Assembly: GCA_030765055.1 (NCBI GenBank)
Contig: CM060950.1
Location: 464,920,995-464,984,994 of the forward strand
DNA length: 64,000 nucleotides
Source: Mantis religiosa
Taxonomy: Eukaryota; Arthropoda; Insecta; Mantodea; Mantidae
Direction: 5' to 3'
Below the pieces are notes generated by a model, which was not told the DNA's origin, made no database searches, and saw only the letters and a list, made by a program, of their open reading frames with translations. The position numbers and the translations under genes were made by a program. Of the stretch, positions 21,370 to 31,277 are shown piece by piece. Position 1 is the first letter of the stretch, and every line of letters starts with the position of its first letter.

Positions 21370-21680
21370 GCCACCACATGATTCTCTTCAGACACGACAA
21401 TCTGCGAAGTATTTTTCCAGCAATTTAGAACTCTTAGCACGTAATTACCAGTTAAAAAAAAATCAAAGGCACTTTCATTGTTGTTAGCATGTATGTAATT
21501 AAAATGTATCATTTTCGCTCAATCCGTTAATATGTAATACTTCCACCTTTTGTATATCATAGAAACTAGAGCTAATAAAAATGTTTCATTGTCATATTTG
21601 TTTTTCTCAACCCAAAATTAGTATGAATTGCCTCATGAAGTGCTCGAAACATTCAAAAATTATTTTGTTGTTGCCCAGTG

Positions 21681-22470
21681 TTATTTGGGGACAAGGTTGA
21701 GTTCAGATGGGAGCTGGAAAGAACAACAAAAGATGTCTGTGGCAAAAGGTAAACTGGCCATGAGCGTGATAAGATCATTCTACAGTAAACTGCCAGATAG
21801 AAATGTCAAATGGTTGGAGAGGATTTATACGGCAGTGGTAGAAAATAGAATGTTACATGGATCAGAGGTATAGGGAGTAGATGAGGCTTGGAGAGACACT
21901 GATAGAGTGCATAGATCCTTTTGTAAATATATATTGGGATTACCAATAGCATCACCTAACGGGGCAGCACAATTGGAACTGGGCAGGCATTCTACTAAAA
22001 TTAAAATCTTGTCAAGGGCAATGAAATATTTATACAGAGTCACTAACTTGGAAGATGACAATATTATTAAAGAATGTTTTCATATTCAAAGGAGAAGTAA
22101 CTGGGGTGGATCTTGGGCACATAAAATGAATGACATGTTGAAGCAGATAGGTATGGGTCATTCTTGGATAAATGCAGAGTATGGGTATAGAGGCTTCTGG
22201 AAAGAAGTTAAGATTAGAAGATATTGACAGACAAGACATTTTTGCCAGTACAAGTGACAAAAGCTCACTGAGAGTATGTAGAGAAATAAAAACAACCTGG
22301 GGGAGGGAAGGATATATAGACATATGTAATAAGTTAGGGTGAGAAGGTTTTGCTTGGGCGAGAACAGGAGTGAGAAATTTGAAAGGTATAGGTCAAGATA
22401 GGGAGCTAGATAAATGTCCATTGTGCGGAGAAGAGAATGCAGATTTTCATTGTATTATATTGTAGTCAAA
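21681..22470 (+). pseudogene. LINE reverse transcriptase C-terminal part and zinc-knuckle-like tail
   Basis: LGTRLSSDGSWKEQQKMSVA, then KLPDRNVKWLERIYTAVVEN; a stop at 21871; DRVHRSFCKYILGLPIASPN; SWAHKMNDMLKQIGMGHSW; further stops; then CPLCGEENADFHC. It is a decayed polymerase thumb and tail region. Confidence 0.7.
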
Positions 22471-22887
22471 CAAAGACATGGAGAGAGCAGGCCTGGCTAC
22501 GTAAATGGGACAATTTGGGGAGTGAAGTAGTAATTAGAAAAATTTTGTCAGTAAATGGGGAAAAGAACAGGAGAAATATAGGGAATTATTTAGGGAAAGT
22601 TAAAGAGAAATGGCTAAGAACAATTAAGAGAAAAATGTTGATTAGGATAGCTGAAATGGCACAATGTGTAAACAGGATTAGAGGGCCTCCAATACACAAA
22701 AACCTAGGGTTAGGTGTATTGGGACAGAATTATTATTCAATGGCGGGTAGCATGGTAGGATTTTCAGGATTTAGGAATATATGGCATTTTCCAGTATGGA
22801 TTTTATAATTGTAATCTTGATTTTGTATTTCCATTTGATGATGTAAAAGGAAAAATGAGAAATAAATTATAAATTACAAATTACAAT

Positions 22888-23210
22888 TTTAGTTAATTGA
22901 TGGAAATTAATCATTTCTTCACACTAGCCATATATAGGCTAAGGTTTTGGATAGATAGAGTCAACATGAAAATTTCAGTGTTACGGCCAGGATTTGAACC
23001 ACGGAACTCCTGGTTTCCGTCCAGTCACTATAACCCATTGAGCTACCATGGCCAACTTGCCGTTATGACAAGTTGGAGAATTTAATGTCAGGACGGCATG
23101 TTGCCCATGGTAGCTCAATGGGTTAGAGCAACTGGATGGAAACCAGGAGATCTGTGGTTCAAATCCCGGCCATGGCATTGAATTTTTCATGTTGACTCTA
23201 TCTAAACATA
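22888..23210. mobile_element. SINE family A, inverted pair
   Basis: A minus copy (B box seen as ggatttgaaccacgg at ~22990) and a + copy (tagctcaatgggttagagc at ~23110, ggttcaaatcc at ~23157) stand head to head around aatttaatgtcaggacgg. The left copy starts directly at the LINE tail. Confidence 0.7.
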
Positions 23211-23344
23211 TTACAAATTAATTCCACATCTTAAATAAAGAGGAGCTAAATATGCATGTGCATACAAAACTGGTGTCTGCTGATACATCTCCATGGAGAC
23301 AAAAGCATGAGATTGAACTCATAATTTATGTATTTGTGTTGCAG

Positions 23345-23534
23345 AATGGATCCATAACACCAGAGAAGAAGTCCAGATCACGGCCACCAAGCTATGCAGG
23401 TGGAGAGTCGCCTGTAAACCCCAGATCTCGGTCCTCGACTTCTGACAGTCTCAAGTCTGGGTCTAGTCCTAACAGCAATTATAGACAGATGCCTCCTCCT
23501 CCCCCTCCTAAAGATAAGAAGCCCTCCTCTGCTG
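23345..23534 (+). CDS. Asap: ASAP-family ArfGAP, Ser/Pro-rich linker exon
   Basis: 190 nt between ttgtgttgcag and gtaagtg, entering in phase 0 and leaving in phase 1. It reads NGSITPEKKSRSRPPSYAGG, continues Ser/Arg-rich (RSRSSTSDSLKSGSSPNSN) and ends MPPPPPPKDKKPSSA. The KK/RS...RP start and PPPPPP motif fit the ASAP proline-rich region, which recruits SH3 partners. Low-complexity Ser/Pro composition with no stop and perfect splice sites supports a real exon. Confidence 0.85.
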
Positions 23535-23974
23535 GTAAGTGAACCTTGGCTTGTTGAAATAAGTAATATCATAGGAGTGCTACAAATCAAGGAAAAGTAT
23601 ACACCTTAATAAAGAAGTTAAGGTTATTGAAACATCACAATTTATTATATATGGAAGAAACTAGAAAGAGTGATGTGTTAAGATGTAATTAACTTAAGAT
23701 GAGTCAGCACTAGTAACTCTAACATACCTTTTTTTATTCTCTGTTAACATGTTTTTGGAACTTGTGTTCCCATCTTCAGAATGTGCCCAACTAACTCCTA
23801 TTGTTGTTTCTGTTGTGGTGGTCGTCTATAATAGCGGAATCACGTGGCAGTGAAATGTACTTCGAGAGTGTACTTGGTAGTGGTAAATAAAAATTCATTA
23901 ACTGTCGTTTGTGTTTCAAATTTAAGATCTTTTCTCATGTGCCCAATTCTGCTACATGACTGGTTGGTTAAACC
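23535..23974. other. Intron sequence without a recognised element
   Basis: Lies between the exon donor and the target duplication of PLE beta; nothing identifiable. Confidence 0.5.
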
Positions 23975-24080
23975 AAACATTACACTCCAGTGTGTAAGGA
24001 CTATGATACAATGAAGCACAAAATTAACATAATTTTGAGTCAAACTAGTACTCAATGCTCCACTTATTGCTAGTGTTTAC

Positions 24081-24119
24081 CTAGAACGCGTTTTGCTAGG
24101 ATCTTCCTAGCATCATCAG
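24081..24119 (-). ncRNA. hammerhead-like motif, PLE beta (G12 changed)
   Basis: Minus strand: CTGATGA, T, GCTAGG, AAGAT, CCTAGC, AAAAC, GCG. Stem II is six perfect pairs. The GAAA element reads AAAA, so it is probably inactive. The relative at 56281 keeps GAAA. Confidence 0.55.
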
Positions 24120-24162
24120 CTGTTGTCGACTAATGGACGTTGGTTTGATGAACTTATTGGAG

Positions 24163-25064
24163 GTGATAGATAGATAGACTTTTTATTGCCAAAGACATAT
24201 ACATGTATAGCAACGTCAAGAGTATATAAAATTGTAATTTATGTCCAAACAATAGAATGAAACTCCTGGAACTTGTAAAGAGGGTTACACCTTAAAACAC
24301 CTATTACCTTCCTTTTAAAACAGCTGGCTGGAATATTTCTAACAGTCAGGCAAACTATTAAATAATTTTAATGAAACAGAATCGAAGCTGTTTTGAGTCT
24401 TGGCTAACTTACACCTTCTTAAGTATAAGTGTTTTGAGGTCCTTGTTGGATATTTGTGAACATCGTTACAAAAGGTAAATTCATGCAAATTTTCTTTCAC
24501 ATAGAGGAGACAACTCAAAATATATATACAAGGAAGAGTAAGGATTCCTAATTCAATAAATAGTGGTTTACAATGGGAAGTAGGCGGAGCTCCACAAATA
24601 ATCCTTACAGCCCTCTTTTGTAAAATTAAAAGTTTGTTGGCATAAGCATGGTTGCCCCACAGTAAAACTCTGTAGTTGAGATGGCTATAAATATGAGCAT
24701 AGTACACCTTCAGTAATGCTACCTTATTCACATTCTGTTTTGAAATTCGTAACATAAATATTCCTTTGGTAATTTTATTAGAAATGTAGTTAATGTGTGA
24801 TTTCCAGCTCACATCCTTTTCAAGGTATATACCAAGAAATTTTGTCCTGTCATCAAGATCATTTGAAAGGCGATTAAAATTAAAATTAATATTTATTGTT
24901 TTGCTTTGATTTATACTTAATTTATTAACATCACACCACTTTTTTACTTTCGTGAAGGCGCCTTGTATTTTGTCATCATCCACACAGCAAATATTCAAGG
25001 CTAAGTCGTCAGCAAACAAATATGTTTCAATATAATCGTCTCGAACATAGTTAGGTAGATCGTT
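24163..25064 (-). mobile_element. 5'-truncated LINE nested in PLE beta
   Basis: Carries YLFADDLALNI (ADD motif), KSHINYISNKITKGIFMLRI, YSHLNYRVLLWGNHAYANKL, VRIICGAPP and CKLAKTQNSFDSVSLKLFNS. This is a Jockey/CR1-like C-terminal RT. The 3' end has a tctatctatctatc tail against PLE sequence (ggaggtgatag). The PLE copy at 56360-56390 shows the uninterrupted site. Confidence 0.8.
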
Positions 25065-25382
25065 GATATCTGTCGGTATCTTGATGAACTTGAAGTTTGG
25101 GTTTTCTTCAACGGTAGTGTCGAAATTAAACAATTTTCTTTCATATTTCTTTATGAAGATTTTGTCCCACATGGTTAATGCAGCTGGACCTTGGACACTT
25201 TTTAATAAGTGAATTTCTCGTTCTATATAATGATTCGCCTTCCAAAAATGGTACGCTACCACCGATTTATCTATTTCTTTGTTCCTGATGTTCCTAAAAT
25301 GCTCTTTAATCCTAATGTTCAAGTTCCTTTCAGTTTTTCCAATGTAAAAGTTGTCATAGCCTTTGCAGTTTATCCGGTACAC
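24339..25382 (-). pseudogene. Chimeric frame: PLE GIY-YIG fused to LINE reverse transcriptase
   Basis: A 347-codon uninterrupted frame. Residues ~1-105 are the PLE beta endonuclease (YRINCKGYDNFYIGKTERNL, KSVVAYHFWKANHYIEREIH). Residues ~108-347 are LINE RT from YLFADDLA to the C-terminus, including the polymerase ADD. The fusion arises because the truncated LINE landed in frame. The GIY motif Gly-Ile is upstream or altered. No promoter or transcript is known, so function is not implied. Confidence 0.75.
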
Positions 25383-25500
25383 ACCTGATTTTTTGTCTGT
25401 ATCTCTTTTGTATTATGTGATTTCAAAAGGTGTTTTACACTAAATAAGTTCTGTGGGGCCAAAGTAATATTGTGCTCTTTGAAGACTTTTTGGAAAAGGT

Positions 25501-25770
25501 ATGCAGCACAATATTACTTTGGCCCCACAGAACAAATTAAGGGTACAACACCTTTTGAAATCACATAATACAAAGGAGATACCCACAGACAAAAAGTCAG
25601 GTGTGTACCGGATAAACTGCAAAGGCTGTGACAACTTTTACATTGGAAAAACAAAAAGGAACTTGAACGTTAGGCTTAAAGAGCATTTTAGGAACATCAG
25701 GAACAAAGAAATAGATAAATCAATGGTAGCGTACCATTTTTGGAAGGAGAATCATGATATAGAATGAGAA
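25501..25770 (+). pseudogene. PLE beta GIY-YIG endonuclease, plus arm
   Basis: ITLAPQNKLRVQHLLKSHNT, then KSGVYRINCKGCDNFYIGKT and KRNLNVRLKEHFRNIRNKEI up to WKENHDIE and a TGA at 25765-25767. GVY and YIG flank a Cys pair. The remainder (25768-25900) continues the domain in mutated form, with a TAA in TTWD. The arm lacks RT. Confidence 0.8.
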
Positions 25771-26227
25771 ATCTACTTACTAAAAAGTGTCCAAGGTTCA
25801 GCTGCATTAACCACGTGGGACTAAATGTTCATAAAGAAATATGAAAGGAAGTTGTTTAATTTCGACACTACCTTTGAAGATAACCCAAACTTCAAGTTCA
25901 TCAAGATACTGACAGAGATGCACCTATGGCCTCCAAGGAGTTCACCAAACCAACAACTACTAGTCGACAACAGCTGATCGTTCTAGGTAAATACTAGCAA
26001 TAAGTGGAGCATTCAGTACTAGTTAGAGTCAAAATTATATTACATTAATTAAACATTACACTATTCAAACCAGTATTTGAGAAAGTGTTCATAAGGTTAT
26101 TTGCCGATCTTCTTGCACAGTGACAGCAACAGTATTGATGTTTTCTTCCGTAAGAGCAGTAACTAGAGCACTGAGTCCACCTTCCTTTGAAATTGGTTGT
26201 CTCCCCTCTTTAAACAACATTAACTTT

Positions 26228-27167
26228 ATTATTAAATTTTAGATGGGTCGTCTTTCTTACACATCTGCTTCACTTTCGTACCTATTTTGAGGACATGTTT
26301 CGCAAATCTTCGTTTGCATCTACGGCTCTTGTGCGACTGACGCTAGATCCAGCGGTGTGGGTAATTCTGGAGTTGTTGCTGCCATCTGTTGATTTAGTGA
26401 TGAACTGAAATGTGGGATTCTCTTCTAGCGGGATTTCAAAGTTCATTAGTTGGTTTTTATGTTTTTCTATGTATATCCTCTCCCATATGACGAGTTCGCT
26501 ATGTTTTTGTACGTATTTTAGTAATTCTGTGCTATCTTCAATTTCATGATTTTCAGACCAGAAATGAGCTGCTATTGCGGACTTATCAATATTTTTGTAT
26601 CTTAAGTGCCTGAAGTGTTCTTTCTTTCTAGTGCCTATGTTTCTTTTTGTCCTCCCTATGTAAATTTTTTCACAGTCTTTACACTTAATTTTGTAAATGC
26701 CTGACTTTTCCTCTGGTTTTATCTTATCAGTATTATTACTGTGAAGTAGGTTTTTAATGTTGTAATTGTTTTTTGGTGCCAATGTTATATTGTATTTCTT
26801 GAATATTTTTTGGAACTTTTTTGTGGCCCAGGGGTGGTAAGTAAATTTAGCAAATCTAGTTTCTTGTTTTATTGGTGTGAGAGCTGTGATCTGTTTTAAT
26901 TTCTTTTGAAGTTTGAATAATTTTAGTTGTTTATCTACAAGGTTTTTTCCATATCACTAAATCAACAGATGGCAGCAACAACCCCAGAATTACCCACACC
27001 GCTGGATCTAGCGTCAGTCGCACAAGAGCCGTAGATGCAAACGAAGATTTGCGAAACATGTCCTCAAAATAGGTACGAAAGTGAAGCAGATGTGTAAGAA
27101 AGACGACCCATCTAAAATTTAATAATTTTTCGCTTCACTGTGGTGTTCCAATACAGTTAAATCTCGA
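26228..27167 (-). mobile_element. Penelope-like element epsilon, fold-back, 12-bp target duplication
   Basis: aacattaacttt at 26216-26227 and 27168-27179, inside the mariner. The left end ttattaaattttagatgggt and the right part cgacccatctaaaatttaat are inverted. The right end carries the ttgtattgg-type tail (ggtgttccaatacagttaaat). The plus arm is short (26955-27167), and the minus arm has the coding part. Confidence 0.9.
26348..26945 (-). pseudogene. PLE epsilon GIY-YIG endonuclease region
   Basis: Open on the minus strand from ~26945: LKLFKLQKKLKQITALTPIK, FAKFTYHPWATKKFQKIFKK, then EEKSGIYKIKCKDCEKIYIG and RTKRNIGTRKKEHFRHLRYK, SAIAAHFWSENHEIED, ERIYIEKHKNQLMNFEIPLE. GIY, YIG, the Cys pair, Arg and the C-terminal Glu-rich helix are intact. 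The frame looks undamaged over ~190 codons, so this may be a young copy, but the RT is missing. Confidence 0.8.
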
Positions 27168-27484
27168 AACATTAACTTTCTTTGAGCTATGCTGTAGTTA
27201 AGAGCAGACTCTCATAGGCTTCCTGTAATATTGTATAGGCCTCAGCTGAAGATTTGTTGAGACAAAAGCAGAATTTCAAAGCCGCATATTGTTCCTCGCG
27301 GTAGACGATAATGAACATGTCTCTGTTTGCATGCCTGTTACAGGCGGGAACCAGAAGTACCAACAATGAAAGTACTACAGCGTGTTTGTTACACATTAAA
27401 TTAACAGAATATAATAAGGTAAAACTCTAGCACGAGAAATTATGACATAAAAGAATACGATCATCCTTTGTTGATCAGTTCTCA

Positions 27485-27767
27485 TATATATAAATATTTC
27501 ACATGCTACCATGTAACCAGAAGGCTCACTCATTAGTGGGAGTTTGATGAATAATTTTAATTGTATCCAAGAGAAGCTGAAAGAAATTTGTTACCCAAGA
27601 TGTCTTCTAGAAGCTCAGAGGAACAACAAATTTTATGTCCCTTAGCTCAGAAATGTTCAGGTTCAGATTTTTGTACTTGTTTATACTTAATATATTGAAA
27701 AGCTTTTTAGGTTTTTCCATCTCATTTGACATATGCCTTAAATATCTTATGTGTTACATTCACACTA
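27485..27767. other. Intron sequence without a recognised element
   Basis: Nothing identified between two mariners. Confidence 0.5.
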
Positions 27768-28432
27768 CGAGGGTGGTCTGAAAAGTTTCTGACCTAATAA
27801 AGATACAATATATTTTTTCAGAAATTTTAATTTTAATTTTTTTTGGACATAGTCTCCCTTGTAACTCTACGCACTTCTCCCAGCGATGCTCCCATCTCTC
27901 TAACCTGTCCAAATAGTACTCTGCGTTTGTCAACATAGTCTCCTTGTAACTCTACACACTTCTCCCAGCGATGCTCCCATCTCTGTAACCCTTCCAAATA
28001 GTACTCGGTGTTTTTCTCTGCAAAATAATTGTTCACGAAGGTGATTGCCTCTTCATTTGACAAAAATCTCTGTCCTCTGAGCCCAATTTTCAGATGAGGG
28101 AACAAAAAGAAGTCGCTTGGGGCTAGATGTGGTGAGTAAGGCAAATGGTCAAGCAGTTCAAACCGTAATTTGTGGATTTTTGCCATTGTAACCGCTGAGG
28201 TGAAACAGGATTTTCTTTTTATGCAAATGTGGATATTTTTCTGCAAGCTCTGCCTTCAGCTTGTCAAGTAATGATGCATAGTATGCTCCTGTAATGGTTT
28301 TTGCCTTTTGAAAATAATCAATTAACATAACTCCATGACTATCCCAAAAAACAGTTGCCATCACTTTCCCAGCAGAAAAAACAGTTTTTGCATTTTTTGG
28401 AGCCAGTTCCCCCTTTGCAGTCCACTGTTTGG
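27768..28432 (-). mobile_element. mariner element C, truncated
   Basis: TA at 27766-27767 then cgagggtggtctgaaaagtt, a mariner-style end. The other end is missing; the sequence changes at ~28432 into piggyBac. An 86-bp tandem duplication (acatagtctcc... starting 27847 and 27933) lies in the C-terminal coding part. Confidence 0.75.
27833..28430 (-). pseudogene. mariner transposase pseudogene (element C)
   Basis: Fragments in order: SKQWTAKGELAPKNAKTVFS, AGKVMATVFWDSHGVML, LDKLKAELAEKYPHL, then AKIHKLRFELLDHLPYSPHL and APSDFFLFPHLKIGLRGQRF, WEHRWEKCVELQGDYVDK. The LAPSDFF Asp is present. The second Asp region (FHLSGYNGKNPQ) is destroyed. The N-terminus and first Asp are missing. Confidence 0.8.
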
Positions 28433-28433
28433 A

Positions 28434-29233
28434 CTATACTTTTGTTTTGGGCATAATTTTATGCCGAAATCTGGCTTTCTTTAGTGGCGAATACTGGATC
28501 CAGCCCAATCGTCCTTTGTACAGTATCAAGCTTTCATCTATTGTTACATCCCTCTCTGGGGTACAAACACTTATAAATTTATCAAGCAAGTGGTTCAAAA
28601 TTGGCAATATTTTGTTCAGTTTAGGCTGAGGATGGTTTTTGGCATCATAAGTAGCATTATCAGAAAAATGCAAGTTCCTTTTCAAATTTAGAAATCTCTT
28701 GAATACCATCACCTTGAGAAATATTGGTGTAGCTAATGTAGGTCTTTTGGTCCAATACATCTGATATATAGGCTTCTTTACAATCCTTTGCAACAATGTT
28801 ACCGCAATAAAGATATACATTTCATCAAATTTTGAATTCTTCCATGCAGGTGCATTTGTCTTTGTGGCATATCTTTTAGTCTCGGTAACCAAAATGTGAT
28901 CAAACTGTGATCAATGAACTGACTAACGTAGTGCATTGTCAGTTGAAGGATGAAAATCAGTTTCAGGTTTAGCTGTGGTGAGTGGAAAATGCGGAGGAGC
29001 AGGTGGCAGTGGTCTAGAGGTATCTATTTTGCAACACACTCTGGCAGCTGCAATGTCACCTTCCAAGAAGTGGAAAAGTCACATTCATCTTCCGAAGTGC
29101 CTTCGTAGCTTTCTTTAGAAATTTCAGTTCCACTAAATTCAATATTATAATCTTCATCACTCTCCAGTTCTATAAAACACACAGTACTGTGTGCTGTATG
29201 GGTACACACAACAGCTGGTTGGAACAAAGACAT
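28434..29233 (-). pseudogene. piggyBac transposase, N-terminal to mid part
   Basis: Starts MSLFQPAVVCTHTAHSTVCF, with acidic ESDEDYNIEFSGTE. A Pro-rich spacer is followed by a stop, then YATKTNAPAWKNSKFDEMYI, FIAVTLLQRIVKKPIYQMYW, FKRFLNLKRNLHFSDN, LLDKFISVCTPERDVTIDES and LILYKGRLGWIQYSPLKKAR. The YW...F...LHF..N and T/SIDESxxxxKGR motifs are diagnostic of the piggyBac DDD core; the IDES Asp is kept. C-terminal part lost. Confidence 0.8.
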
Positions 29234-29488
29234 TTAACATCGAAAAATACGCGGAAGAAAACAAGTGCTTGAATCAGAGACATCTGTTGGCATACTTACA
29301 ACTATCAAAGGAGTGAGTCCAGCCTGAAATCTAACGGAAATTTTAAGAAACTGCAAAATAACGAGAGAACTTGGGTTTTAAACTAATTTCCAGTTGCGAA
29401 GCTACTCACCTGAGTATACTCGGGATTTTATTATTATAGAAAAATTATTAACCCAAGTTTACTCGGGCTTTTATGTTAAAGGTGTTAA
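28434..29488 (-). mobile_element. piggyBac element copy 2, 5' half
   Basis: TTAA at 29485-29488 followed (minus strand) by cacctttaacataaaa and paired ccgagta..actcgg motifs. The transposase reads leftward and is cut at ~28434 where mariner C begins. The other terminus is absent. Confidence 0.7.
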
Positions 29489-29565
29489 ATACCAAGTTTA
29501 AAGAGGGACCAATTTCTAAATAATGTTTGCTTCATACATATCTTTATTGTTTGTAAAGTTTTATA

Positions 29566-30867
29566 TGAGGGTGAGTCAAATGGAAACCTTAAATTTTTAA
29601 TAACAAATCAAAATTTTGCGCCATTATCCTGTAAGTTGGTAAGCATGCTACAAACAGCAAGCAGAATGGCCTGTAGATGGCAGCATAGTGCAGATGCACA
29701 CATATTGTCACAGTATCAGTACAAGGATGGCCACCCCACTTGCAACTTGCACCAGGGAAGAACAGTGTTCTGTTATTCAGTTTTTTGTGTAGTGAAGGTG
29801 TGAAAACTATTGAAATTCATCAACGAATGAAGGTTCAGTACGGTTATGCATATTTGTCACAGCAGCAAGTCTTCGAATGGAGTAGGAAGTTCACAAATGG
29901 TGTGACTTCAGTGGAATATGCTCCACATCTAGGTCAGGCACAACAAGTTGTGACTCCACAAAACATTTGCAGCAGTTGAAGCCATAGTGAAGGAAAACTG
30001 CCGAGTGACACTGAATGACATTGCAACATGTTTACAGATTAGTCATGGGTCAGCACACCACATTGTACATGATGTGCTCCAGTTTCACAAAGTGTCTGCA
30101 AGATGGGTGTCACGGCAGCTGACTCCTGAAATGAGAGAAAGACATGTTGATGCTTGTGTAGAACTTTTTCGGCGCTTTAAACGGGGAAGGTGGTGGCTTC
30201 CTTGCAGGAATCGTTAACTGGGGATGAAACCTGGGTTCACTTCCACCAACCGGAAACGAAGAGAGCGAGCAAGGAATGGCACCATCCCTCATCACCAAAA
30301 CCAAAGAAGTTTGGAACAGAACCATCAGCAGGGAAGGTTATGCTGACTCTCTTTTGGGATGAAAAAGGCGTCATTTTGGAGCATTACATGCCTAGAGGGA
30401 CCACTGTCACCAGTGCATCATACACAGATCTAAAAAATCATCTGTGGCCTGCAATCAAATCAAAGCGACGTGGATTGCAGTCAGCAGGTGTCGGTTTGCA
30501 ATATGACAATGCAAGGTCCTACACTGCCCATGCAACAATCACAGACCTGCATTTTGAGTGTCTTCCTCATCCACCATACTCACCAGACCTTGCCCCAAGT
30601 GATTTCCATATGTTTGGACCACTCAAAGATGCAATGGGAGGAAAGAAGATCCATTCCGATGAAGAGGTACGCCACGCGGTGCATGAGTGATTGTGCGGAC
30701 TGCCAAAAGAATTTTTTTCTAAAGGCATTCAAGCACGTTGTAAGCGCTGGAGGACTTACATTGAGTGTGGGGGAGATTATGTTGAAAAGTGATATAGCTT
30801 TGTACCAGATCTGCACAATAAATAATATTTTAAAAAATATTTAAGGTTTTCATTTGACTCACTCTCG
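29566..30867 (+). mobile_element. mariner element D, full length but decayed
   Basis: TA at 29564-29565 and 30868-30869. The ends tgagggtgagtcaaatggaa and ttcatttgactcactctcg are inverted repeats. At 1,302 bp it has the normal mariner size. Confidence 0.9.
29727..30792 (+). pseudogene. mariner transposase pseudogene (element D)
   Basis: MATPLATCTREEQCSVIQFF, then stops and a shift; VKTIEIHQRMKVQYGYAYLS; DIATCLQISHGSAHHIVHDV; LTGDETWVHFHQPETKRASK (first Asp); GKVMLTLFWDEKGVILEHY; QYDNARSYTAHATITDLHFE (second Asp); CLPHPPYSPDLAPSDFHMFG (third Asp). The second and third Asp are 31 residues apart instead of 34, so three codons were lost. At least three frame changes occur. Inactive. Confidence 0.85.
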
Positions 30868-31055
30868 TACATGCAGGCCTACTGTTTATTTTTAAAAAGA
30901 TGATGCATTATGGAAACCTCAATTGTATGTAAATCTCAGTATTAAGTAATGTTTCCTCTTCCCCTTGATATATATATATAAAATTCAGGTTCAACTGTAA
31001 TTAATTTCCTTGTTACTTGTGTCACAAGTTTTAAAGTCGGCCCCACCTTGTTTAG

Positions 31056-31277
31056 GTTCAGGAAGTATAAAGAAACGTGCAGCACCATTACCACCAGGAT
31101 CATACAACATGTATGGCACTCTACCAAACAGTCACAGCAGAACACCATCAGATCCTATAGTACCCAACAGTCACATGGGCTATCACACACTGAATCACAA
31201 ACGTTCACCATCCAGTGATTCTGGTGCTGTGAGTGGAGGATCTGGTCGCAGTGCTCCTGGTACAGCTATACATCTAC
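31056..31277 (+). CDS. Asap: ASAP-family ArfGAP, Pro/Ser-rich linker exon
   Basis: 222 nt between ccccaccttgtttag and gtgagt, phase 1 in and phase 1 out, joining the previous exon to give GGT (Gly). It reads GSGSIKKRAAPLPPGSYNMY, PNSHSRTPSDPIVPNSHMGY and HKRSPSSDSGAVSGGSGRSA. KKRxxPLPP and HKRSPSSD resemble the proline-rich motifs (KKRPPPPPPGHKRTLSDPP type) of ASAP1, which are SH3 ligands. Low-complexity but free of stops, with consensus splice sites. Confidence 0.85.

Larger units (their letters stand above)
19559..21658. repeat. 1,050-bp direct tandem duplication
   Basis: Units 19559-20608 and 20609-21658 look identical base for base in every line I compared. The junction joins the transposon 3' part (attcaaaa) to the LINE (ggtcttcaaaa) at a shared ttcaaaa-type word. 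It is either a very recent duplication or an assembly artefact. Confidence 0.9.
19646..21680 (+). mobile_element. CACTA-like DNA transposon within a 1,050-bp tandem duplication
   Basis: Begins CACTAGGCAACAATGAAAAT and ends attttgttgttgcccagtg, which is its inverted repeat. TTA flanks both sides (19643-19645 and 21681-21683), a 3-bp target duplication as in CACTA/EnSpm elements. Removing it rejoins the LINE frame. The stretch holds two copies: 19646-20608, lacking the last ~22 bp, and 20696-21680, complete, separated by 87 bp of LINE sequence. Confidence 0.7.
19422..22885 (+). mobile_element. LINE interrupted by a CACTA-like transposon
   Basis: The RT starts with LLFADDLVVGS (ADD catalytic motif) at ~19430 and runs to VVRRFDY at 19645. 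It resumes at 21681 as LGTRLSSDGSWKEQQKMSVA. The DNA transposon and one copy of its TTA duplication separate the two parts exactly. The 3' end has a CPLCGEENADFHC zinc-knuckle-like motif at ~22410 and an A-rich tail near 22860. Confidence 0.75.
23987..26050. mobile_element. Penelope-like element beta, fold-back, with perfect 12-bp target duplication
   Basis: aaacattacact stands at 23975-23986 and 26051-26062. The minus arm (23987-25498) and plus arm (25499-26050) are inverted copies meeting at gtatgcagcacaatattac. The minus arm is lengthened by a nested LINE (~24163-25064). The outer end has the cagtgtgtaaggactatg tail also seen at 56770-56800. Confidence 0.9.
26083..27484 (-). mobile_element. 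mariner fragment (element B family) interrupted by PLE epsilon
   Basis: Left part 26083-26215 and right part 27180-27484 match the N-terminal half and 5' region of the copy at 47388-48863 (cttccgtaagagcagtaact; accaacaatgaaagtactac). The right end degenerates to gttgatcagttctcata. The transposase C-terminal half is missing to the left. Confidence 0.75.
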
